From Nannocystis punicea (GTDB lineage: Bacteria; Myxococcota_A; Polyangia; Nannocystales; Nannocystaceae), in the NCBI RefSeq assembly GCF_026965555.1, contig NZ_CP114040.1:8530001-8594000 (forward strand): DNA of 64,000 bases, in the 5' to 3' direction. Positions 58,212 to 64,000 of the stretch are shown here, one piece after another; the first letter of the stretch is position 1; each line of letters opens with the position of its first letter. A program made the position numbers and the translations under genes. The notes under the pieces are model-generated. The model made no database searches and was not told the DNA's origin. It saw nothing but the letters and a program-made list of their open reading frames with translations.

Positions 58212-59666
58212 GTGCCGCCTGCGTTCCGCACTCTCACCACGGCGGCGATTTTCGCTACTCTCGCCGCCGTGCCGCGCCCGCACCCTCCGCTCTGGCTCGT
58301 CGGCCTCGCAGTGTGGGCGATCGCCGCGCTGGCCATTCCTGCGGCGGGGCTCGTGCTCGCGGCGGCCGAGTCGGGCGCGCCGGTCATGCTGCCGGCGCTG
58401 CTGGCGATCACTGCGGACAGCCTCCTCCTCGCGGCCGGCCTCACCGCGCTCGCGCTGGCGCTCGCCTACCCGCTCGCGCGAGCAGTCACTGCGCCGTGGC
58501 TGTTGCTGTTCGTGATGATCGCGCCGCTCGCCCGCGCGATCGGGGCGCTCGCGCTCGGCATGTCCCCGGGGACAGGTTCCGTCGCGCTCGCCCGGCTCGC
58601 CGGCGACGTCCCGCTGGCCGCGCTGCTCCTGCGCGCGCGGCTGCGGACCCGCCCGCGCAGCTGGCTCGACGCCGCGGCCGACCTCGGCGCCGGGCCGTGG
58701 CGCCGCTTCGTCGTCGTCGAGTGGCCGCACCTGCGCCCCGCGTACCTGCTCGCCGCGGTCTGCATCGGCCTGCTGGCCCTGGGCGACGCGACGATCGCCG
58801 CGGTCGCCGGCGGCGGCAAGCGCTACACCCTCGGGCTCGCGCTGCGCGAGGCGGTGCTGCTCGACGCCCACCCGCGGCGGGCCGCGGCGATCGCCGCCAT
58901 CTTCGCCGCGATCGCCCTGCCGAGCGCGTGGGCGCTGGCGCGAGGGCTGCGCGCGGCCGGGCGCAGCCGCGAGGGCCGCGATCCGCCGCCCGCCCGCGCC
59001 GGCCTGGCGATCCTCGCCGTCTGCGCCGCGCCGATCGCCGCCCTGGTGGTCCCGGCGGTGACCTGGCCTTTGGGACAGGGAGATGCCCTCCTGCTGCGGC
59101 AGCTGCCGGCCACCCTCGCCGGCGCCGGCGCCTCGGCCGTGCTCGCGGCGGCCATCGGCTGCGTCACCGGCCTGGCCGCGCCGCCGCGCTGGAGCCCCGC
59201 GCTGCTGCTGCCGCTCGCGCTGCCGCCCGCGGTCTACGGCGCGGCCTGGCTGGTGACCGCGCAGCAGCTCGGCTGGGGCCCCGGCAGCGGCCTGACCTTT
59301 GTGACATTGCTCCCGGGACAGGTCGCCATCGCCCACGCCGGCGCCACCGCGGCCTTCGCCGGCGCGGGGCGGCTGGCCGACGCCGCCCGCGATCTCGGGG
59401 CCGGTCCGGCCGCGCGGGCGCGCTGGCTGTGGTGGCCGCTGGCGTGGCCGATCGGCGCCGCCCTGGCGCTGGTGGCCTTCGCCCTGGCGATCGGCGACGC
59501 CGGGGCCGCCGCCTTCACCTCCGGGCCCGGCGGCAGCACCCTCGCCGTCGGCCTCGAGATCCTCGGCCGCGGCGGCGACCTCGGCGCCGTGCCGCGCTGG
59601 GCCCTCGGCCTCGGCCTCGTCCCCTTGCTGGCGGCCGCGCTTGCTGCTCTCCTGCGCCGGCGATGA
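58212..59666 (+). CDS. ABC transporter permease with two fused permease units
   Basis: 484 residues, with about 12 hydrophobic helices in two halves. Each half holds the loop that contacts the ATPase (EAA motif): AAADLGAGPWRRFVVVEWP in the first and AARDLGAGPAARARWLWWP in the second. In polyamine and iron (FbpB/ThiP) importers one such fused chain serves as both permeases. The GTG at 58212 is used; a GTG at 58269 is possible. Operon order permease-ATPase-binding protein, with ATGA overlap to the ATPase gene. A perfect palindrome repeat (58561-58574) encodes MSPGTG in a loop. Confidence 0.85.
   Translation: MPPAFRTLTTAAIFATLAAVPRPHPPLWLVGLAVWAIAALAIPAAGLVLAAAESGAPVMLPALLAITADSLLLAAGLTALALALAYPLARAVTAPWLLLFVMIAPLARAIGALALGMSPGTGSVALARLAGDVPLAALLLRARLRTRPRSWLDAAADLGAGPWRRFVVVEWPHLRPAYLLAAVCIGLLALGDATIAAVAGGGKRYTLGLALREAVLLDAHPRRAAAIAAIFAAIALPSAWALARGLRAAGRSREGRDPPPARAGLAILAVCAAPIAALVVPAVTWPLGQGDALLLRQLPATLAGAGASAVLAAAIGCVTGLAAPPRWSPALLLPLALPPAVYGAAWLVTAQQLGWGPGSGLTFVTLLPGQVAIAHAGATAAFAGAGRLADAARDLGAGPAARARWLWWPLAWPIGAALALVAFALAIGDAGAAAFTSGPGGSTLAVGLEILGRGGDLGAVPRWALGLGLVPLLAAALAALLRRR
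58561..58574. repeat. Perfect palindrome repeat in permease gene
   Basis: TGTCCCCGGGGACA is a perfect 14-bp inverted repeat of the family type TGTCC-N4-GGACA, in frame. Confidence 0.75.
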
Positions 59667-60724
59667 CGCTCTCGCTGCGCGCGCTGACCAAGTCCTACGC
59701 CGGGCGCCTCGCGCTCGCGGACGTCGGCGTCGAGCTCCCCGCGGGCGGCTACACCTGCCTGATGGGCGCCTCGGGCTCGGGCAAGACCACGCTCCTGCGG
59801 ATCGTCGCCGGCCTCGAGCGCCAGGACCGCGGCAGCGTCCTGCTCGACGGCCGCCCGCTCGACGACTTGCCCGCCGAGCGCCGGCCCGTCCACACCCTGT
59901 TCCAGGACTACGCCCTGTTCCCGCACCTCGGCGCCGCCGACAACGTCGCCTTCGCCCCGCGCCTGCTCGGCGTCCGCGGCCCCGAGCTGACCGCGCGCGT
60001 GCGGGCCCTGCTCGCGGATGTCGGATTGGACATGTCCTTCGAGACACGCAGGCCCGCCGCCATGTCCGGCGGCGAGCAGCAGCGGCTGGCCCTCGCCCGC
60101 GCGCTGGCCGGCGAGCCGCGCTGGCTGCTGCTCGACGAGCCGCTGGCCGCCCTCGACCGCCCGCTGCGGGCCGGCCTGCGCCGCCTGCTGCGCGCCGTCA
60201 CCCGCCGGCGCGGCCTCGGCTGCCTGCACGTCACCCACGACCCCGAGGAGGCGCTCGCCCTCGCCGATCGCCTGCTCGTGTTCGGCGACGGCCGGCTGCT
60301 CGCCTCCGGCGCCCCGGCCGAGCTGTACGCCGCCCCGCCGTCGCTGGCCGTCGCCCGCCTGCTCGGCGAGGTCACCCCGGAGCCGGGCGGCGACGGCTGG
60401 CTGCGCCCCGAGCACCTGCGGCTCTGCCCGCCCGATCGCCCGCCGCTTCAGGACATGTCCCTGGGAACCTATCCGAATCGACATGTTTTGAGCGACATGT
60501 CCCAAGAGTCCCTCTCGGTCCCCCTGCCCTCCGAACCGGCCCGCGCGTCCGGCACCGTGGGCGCGGTCGCCTGCCTCGGCGATCGCTGGGAGGTCGAGGT
60601 CGAGATCGGCGGCCGCGTCCATCTGTCGCGGATCGGCGGCGCCCCGGCCTGCGCGCCCGGGCAGGCCGTCGTGGTCGCGTGGGACCCGGCGCGCGTGCTG
60701 CGGTTCGCCGGGCAGCCCGCCTGA
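59663..60724 (+). CDS. ABC transporter ATPase, polyamine/iron type (PotA-like)
   Basis: 353 residues. Walker A GASGSGKTT, Q-loop HTLFQDYALFPHL, signature MSGGEQQRLALARAL, Walker B LLLDEPLAALDR and the switch His in HVTHDP. A C-terminal TOBE-like beta domain (EVEVEIGGRVHLSRIGG) is typical of PotA and FbpC. ATG 59663 overlaps the permease stop. Two repeat insertions are read in frame: GGACATGTCC at 60028 (LDMSFETR, between the Q-loop region and the signature) and a cluster at 60451-60510 in front of the TOBE domain (DMSLGTYPNRHVLSDMSQES). Confidence 0.88.
   Translation: MTLSLRALTKSYAGRLALADVGVELPAGGYTCLMGASGSGKTTLLRIVAGLERQDRGSVLLDGRPLDDLPAERRPVHTLFQDYALFPHLGAADNVAFAPRLLGVRGPELTARVRALLADVGLDMSFETRRPAAMSGGEQQRLALARALAGEPRWLLLDEPLAALDRPLRAGLRRLLRAVTRRRGLGCLHVTHDPEEALALADRLLVFGDGRLLASGAPAELYAAPPSLAVARLLGEVTPEPGGDGWLRPEHLRLCPPDRPPLQDMSLGTYPNRHVLSDMSQESLSVPLPSEPARASGTVGAVACLGDRWEVEVEIGGRVHLSRIGGAPACAPGQAVVVAWDPARVLRFAGQPA
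60028..60037. repeat. Exact GGACATGTCC in ATPase gene
   Basis: Perfect 10-bp family palindrome, in frame, just before the ABC signature region. Confidence 0.7.
60451..60510. repeat. Palindrome cluster before the TOBE domain
   Basis: GGACATGTCC at 60451-60460, ACATGTT at 60481-60487 and GACATGTCCC at 60494-60503. All are read in frame and enlarge the linker between ATPase core and TOBE domain. Confidence 0.65.
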
Positions 60725-60733
60725 GGTTGTGGC

Positions 60734-61777
60734 ATGGTGCCGGCGATGCAGGGCATCAGCCGCCGCACCTTCCACCGCTTGCTCGGCGCCGGCGCGTGCG
60801 CCACCGCCTGCTCGGGCGGCTCCACCCTGGCGCTGTACAACTGGGGCGACTACCTCGCGCCCGAGGTCCTCGAGCGCTTCACCGCCGCCACCGGCGTCCG
60901 CGTCACCCAGGACTACTACCTCGCAGAGGCCGAGCTGGTGGCCAAGCTCGCCAGCGGCGGCGCCTACGACGTCGTGTTCCCGATCGACTACGTGCTCGAG
61001 CGCATGCGCAAGCAAGCCCTGGTGGTCCCGCTCGCGCGCGACAAGCTGCCCGGCCTCGCCAACCTCGATCCGCAGTTCGGCCCGTGGATCGCCGCCGACA
61101 ACCAGATCTACGCCGTCCCATACCTTTGGGGCACCACCGGCATCGGCTACGACAGCGACCGCGTCGACCCGCCGAAGTCGTGGAAGGCGCTGTTCGACCC
61201 GCAGTACGCCGGCAAGCTCAGCGTCATCGACAGCAAGGGCGACGTCTTCGACCAGGCCCTGCTCGCCGCCGGCATGGACATCAACAGCACCGACAAGCCC
61301 GCCATCCGCGAGCGCGTCTATCCGCTGCTGCGGGCCCAGAAGGACCTCCTGCGCGCCTACGACAGCAACCCCGCGCGGGCGCTCGTGTCCGGCGAGACGT
61401 GGATCGCCCAGATCGACAGCGGCGACCTGTTCCGGGCCCAGAAGCAGCGGCCGAGCCTGCGCTACGTCATCCCCGACGAGGGCGCGGTGCTGTGGATCGA
61501 CTATCTGGCGATCCCCGCCACCGCGCCCCTGCCGGGCGTCGCGGTCCGCTTCCTCGAGTTTTTGCTCGACCCCGAGGTCGCCGCGATCAACGCCAACGCG
61601 CTGCGCTTCGCCACCCCGAACCTCGCCGCCCTCCAGCGCGGCCTCGTCGCCGACGCCGCCGACCCCGCGCTGTACCCGTCGGCCGAGACGCGCAAGAAGC
61701 TGTTCGTGTCCGAGAACTGGTTCGGCCAGACCGAAGCAGTCGTCGACGAATTGTGGCTCGAGCTGCGCCGCGCCTGA
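60734..61777 (+). CDS. Polyamine-type ABC substrate-binding protein (PotD-like)
   Basis: 347 residues. Tat-like signal SRRTFHRLLGAGACATAC with lipobox ATAC, so probably a folded-exported lipoprotein. The mature start LALYNWGDYLAPEVLERFTA is like PotD (LxxYNWxDY). Further family features are VFPIDYVLERM, YAVPYLWGTTGIGYDSDRV and WFGQTEAVVDELWLELR. With permease and ATPase upstream this makes a complete importer for spermidine, putrescine or a similar cation. The start at 60734 follows a GAGG ribosome-like site; 60746 is possible. It converges with the next gene. Confidence 0.88.
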   Translation: MVPAMQGISRRTFHRLLGAGACATACSGGSTLALYNWGDYLAPEVLERFTAATGVRVTQDYYLAEAELVAKLASGGAYDVVFPIDYVLERMRKQALVVPLARDKLPGLANLDPQFGPWIAADNQIYAVPYLWGTTGIGYDSDRVDPPKSWKALFDPQYAGKLSVIDSKGDVFDQALLAAGMDINSTDKPAIRERVYPLLRAQKDLLRAYDSNPARALVSGETWIAQIDSGDLFRAQKQRPSLRYVIPDEGAVLWIDYLAIPATAPLPGVAVRFLEFLLDPEVAAINANALRFATPNLAALQRGLVADAADPALYPSAETRKKLFVSENWFGQTEAVVDELWLELRRA

Positions 61778-61780
61778 GCC

Positions 61781-62395
61781 TCACGCGCCGCAGGCGTCCG
61801 GCTGCGCGCAATCCTGCTCGATCTGCTCCGTCTCGGCCAGGTCCACGAGGTCGGCGCAGGCGCACGTCTTCTGGCAGCACAGGTCGCCGATCGTGGTCAG
61901 CGGCACGCACACCGCACCGGTCCCGCAGCCGGGGATCGGCGGACAATCGGCGTGGCCGTCGCACGGGCTGGTGCAGAACGACTCCGACACCACGAATTCT
62001 TGATCGAGCACGCAGCGCGTCCCGTTGCAGGTCGACCACGGCCCCTCGCAATCGCTGTCGTCCGCGCACCACGGCGGCTGCTGCTCCCACTGGAACAGGC
62101 AGATGCCCCCATCGCAGTCCGGCTGGAGCGACACGGCCCTGGCCTCGATCGAGTGATCGAGCTCGAGCTCGCACGGCGCCCCGTACTCGCCCTCGGCCGG
62201 CCCGCCGCCGTCGGTCGGCACGAGGCTGGTGGCGCTGGTCGCAGCATTGCCGTCCGTATCGCTCCACGCCGACGACGCGCTGACATTCGTCGCCGGACCG
62301 TCGGTGGAGAGGCTCTCGCCGATGACCTCGGGGGTCAGGACGCAGCCGCCGAACAACAAGCTCGAGATTGGGAAGATTCGTATGCAGTGGTTCAT
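61781..62395 (-). CDS. Cys-rich lipoprotein
   Basis: 204 residues. Signal peptide with lipobox LFGGC, then a Ser/Thr/Gly linker and a domain with about 20 cysteines in CxxDxDC and DxxCxGPWxTC-like units (ADDSDCEGPWSTCNGTRC; SPCDGHADCPPIPGCG). It is of the same type as the proteins at 889-1797 and in the N-terminal part of 7844-9364. No enzyme motif. Convergent with the binding-protein gene. Confidence 0.75.
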   Translation of the reverse strand: MNHCIRIFPISSLLFGGCVLTPEVIGESLSTDGPATNVSASSAWSDTDGNAATSATSLVPTDGGGPAEGEYGAPCELELDHSIEARAVSLQPDCDGGICLFQWEQQPPWCADDSDCEGPWSTCNGTRCVLDQEFVVSESFCTSPCDGHADCPPIPGCGTGAVCVPLTTIGDLCCQKTCACADLVDLAETEQIEQDCAQPDACGA

Positions 62396-62727
62396 ACCCT
62401 GGTAAATCTCCGGCCCCCGCCTCCGTCAGCGAAAATTCGCCGGCTCGCGATGAACCGGGCGACGCGCCGGCCGCGAAGGGGAGCAGGCAGGAGCGGCTGA
62501 TTCGCCGGAGGACGCAGCGACGCCGACAACCACCGACGACATTCGGGCTCGACCCGTCTCCTGGCACCGCGGACCCGCGGCCGCAGCCACGAGCTGGTTC
62601 CTCCGCGCGTCCGTCCCCGGCGGCCGGCTGCGGCCGAGCCTCGCCCGGGCACAGCGACGCCGCCGCAGCGACGAATTGGTGTCTCGACGCCACCGCCAGC
62701 GACGAGCGGATCTATCGGCGCCGCGCA
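62396..62727. other. Gene-less stretch with a duplicated C-terminal piece
   Basis: 62637-62667 (GCCTCGCCCGGGCACAGCGA...) repeats 62757-62787 inside the next gene. It corresponds to a second copy of that gene's end (minus strand ASLCPGEARPQPAAGDGR against AASLCPGENSPGPAAED). No other feature seen. Confidence 0.5.
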
Positions 62728-64000
62728 TCAGTCCTCGGCGGCGGGCCCGGGCGAATTCTCGCCCGGGCACAGCGACGCGGCCTTGCGGGCCAGGGCGGGC
62801 CGCTCGGGGGTGAGCCGCTCGATCTCCGCGCGGGCCGCTGCCATCTGTCCCGAAGCACATGTCGCGACGATCTGCGACAGCCACCGCTCGTCGCGCAGCG
62901 TCCCCTCGGGGAACTCTTGCGCGTGGGTGGCGAGCAGCGCGATCGCCCGGTCCCACGCGCGCCGGCGGATCGCCCGACGCGCCTCACCGATGAGCCCGGC
63001 CTCGCGCGCGAGCCCGTCCGCCGATGCCTGGGTCGTCGGCGACGACAGCGCGGCCGCAGCCGGTTGCGCCGGCGGCGTCGTCCCGTCCGCCGGGCCTGTC
63101 GGCGTCGTCGACGACGACGGTGCGGCCCCGGCCAGTTGCCCCGGCGGCGTCGCCCCGTCCGCCTGTGACCTGTCCAGGACACCTCCTCGACCCAGCGGCG
63201 CTCGCTCGCTCGCCTCGCCGGGGCTCGTCCCATCGGGCTCGCCGCGCGACGCTCGCCCCTTCGGGCCCCGGCGGGACGTCACGCCCTCGCCGCCGCCGGT
63301 GGAATCTGCAGTCACACCCGCCGGCGACCTGTCCTTGCGGACATCTGCCACGAGTCGCGCGCCCTTGTTCACCCCGGCCTCCGCGGAACGCGCGGCCGCC
63401 CTCTCGCCGCCGCCCGGGCCGGTCGCGGACTCGTCCGCACCGACCGCGACCGCCGAGCGTCCCGGGGCCGCCAGCGACCCGTCCGGGCGGACATCCTCGC
63501 CCTGCAAGCCCGCCGGGCTCGTCCCCCCCCTGCTCCAGCGGGCCTCCTCCGCCCTGCCCTGCGCGCCCGCGGCGCCCGCCCTCAACCTGTCCTCGCGGAC
63601 ATCCTCTTCTCCGCCGGACGGACTCCCGGCGCCGCGGCCCGCCGCCCCGCCTCGCAGAGCCGCGCCTCCCCACCTGTCCCCGAGGACATCCTCGCTCTCG
63701 CCCTTCGGCCCACCCGCGCTTCCCGACCTGTCTCCGGAGACATTCTCTCTCTCTCCCTGCGGCCCGCCCGCACCTCCTGACCTGTCCCCGGGGACATCCT
63801 CTCTCTCTCCATTCGGCCCGCCCGCGCCGCCCGACCTGTCCCCGAGGACATCCTCGCTCTCGCTCTGCGGCCTGCCTGCGCCCCCTGACCTGTCCCCGAG
63901 GACATCCTCCGCCCCGCCTTGCCGCTCCCGCCCGCCTCTCGACCAGGCCGCAAGAACCGCCACCTCCCCGCCTTGCGGCCTCGCGAGCACATCCTCGGCC
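62728..64000 (-). CDS. Protein with repeat-derived region and TPR-like tail, partial at right edge
   Basis: The frame is open to the right edge, so the N-terminus lies outside. About 424 residues are visible. The upper part is an 18-residue repeat of the form EDVLGDRSGGAGGPxGEx, five copies at exact 54-bp DNA spacing, followed by degenerate relatives (DVRKDRSPAG, DVREDRLRAG). The last ~95 residues are helical and look like the C-terminal tail of myxobacterial anti-sigma/TPR proteins: LIGEARRAIRRRAWDRAIAL, HAQEFPEGTLRDERWL, and CPGE. The repeat region arises from the DNA palindrome TGTCC-CCGA-GGACA, so it may be disordered. Function unknown. Confidence 0.6.
   Translation of the reverse strand, partial: AEDVLARPQGGEVAVLAAWSRGGRERQGGAEDVLGDRSGGAGRPQSESEDVLGDRSGGAGGPNGEREDVPGDRSGGAGGPQGERENVSGDRSGSAGGPKGESEDVLGDRWGGAALRGGAAGRGAGSPSGGEEDVREDRLRAGAAGAQGRAEEARWSRGGTSPAGLQGEDVRPDGSLAAPGRSAVAVGADESATGPGGGERAAARSAEAGVNKGARLVADVRKDRSPAGVTADSTGGGEGVTSRRGPKGRASRGEPDGTSPGEASERAPLGRGGVLDRSQADGATPPGQLAGAAPSSSTTPTGPADGTTPPAQPAAAALSSPTTQASADGLAREAGLIGEARRAIRRRAWDRAIALLATHAQEFPEGTLRDERWLSQIVATCASGQMAAARAEIERLTPERPALARKAASLCPGENSPGPAAED
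63588..63904. repeat. In-frame tandem palindromes, 54-bp period
   Basis: TGTCC-N4-GGACA palindromes start at 63675, 63729, 63783, 63837 and 63891 (exact 54-bp spacing), with an outlier at 63588 and looser copies at 63330 and 63481. The 63729 copy is TGTCTCCGGAGACA and the 63783 copy TGTCCCCGGGGACA: paired changes keep both palindromes perfect. Confidence 0.85.

Noticed and set aside
56972..58444. Minus-strand frame with internal repeats (SRQSPLSRELPEDGG) in the repeat array
   Set aside because: The repeats follow the DNA palindromes and 405-bp period, not a protein logic. There is no ribosome site and no codon bias. Kept as a repeat array.
57690..60047. Long Arg-rich minus-strand frame over the ABC permease and repeat array
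   Set aside because: It runs across a noncoding repeat array and antisense to transporter genes. Composition is nearly all Arg, Gly and Ala.

Overview
The window is high-G+C DNA that looks like a myxobacterial (Myxococcota) chromosome, most likely of the Nannocystales type. This is inferred from gene style, not from a marker gene: many lipoproteins with a Thr/Ser/Gly/Asp-rich linker after the lipobox, Cys-rich exported proteins, a MYXO-CTERM-like sorting tail, large Hanks-type kinases fused to TPR or FG-GAP regions, a cyclase/AAA/TPR signalling protein and orphan ECF sigma factors. No rRNA, tRNA or CRISPR array was seen.

Layout. 1-818 is the C-terminus of a Tc-toxin A-type subunit. 0.9-18 kb holds lipoproteins, a membrane kinase with a divergent coiled-coil membrane protein, an ECF sigma factor, a Coq4-like protein, an FG-GAP lipoprotein flanked by tandem repeats, AraC and BON proteins, a cyclase-AAA-TPR protein and a Sel1-repeat lipoprotein. 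18.6-22.4 kb is one very long gene predicted to fuse a class I terpene synthase, a class II (DxDTT) terpene-cyclase-like region and a BBE-type FAD oxidase; this is the strongest candidate for an undescribed enzyme system. 22.8-41.9 kb carries a PQQ-like propeller protein, prolyl oligopeptidase, a VIT/P-domain/VWA protein, dienelactone hydrolase, a 1470-residue kinase with FG-GAP and TPR-like regions, an SGNH hydrolase and a second ECF sigma factor, with several decayed gene fragments between them. 43.3-46.4 kb has a MerR-TetR fusion regulator and an AraC/metallopeptidase pair. 46.5-49.2 kb is a composite of two insertion sequences, one inserted at the edge of the other. 49.2-52.5 kb is a three-gene operon (crotonase, Asp/Asn-hydroxylase-like 2OG oxygenase, FAD halogenase-like protein). 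53.7-55.6 kb has two alpha/beta hydrolases. 58.2-61.8 kb is a polyamine-type ABC transporter operon. The right edge is a protein with an expanded DNA-repeat-derived region.

The most pervasive non-gene signal is a dispersed short palindrome (core GGACATGTCC or TGTCC-N4-GGACA) found dozens of times between genes and also in frame inside genes. It forms bidirectional-terminator-like hairpins between convergent genes, a perfect 15-bp-arm hairpin inside a kinase gene, a 405-412 bp repeat array at 57.0-58.1 kb, and a 54-bp in-frame coding repeat at 63.6-63.9 kb in which one copy shows a paired (compensatory) arm change.

Duplication and decay are also prominent: fragments of the MerR-TetR gene at 12.2 and 53.3 kb, a copied promoter region, and remnants of a Mg-transport ATPase, SDRs, a receiver domain and a transposase.
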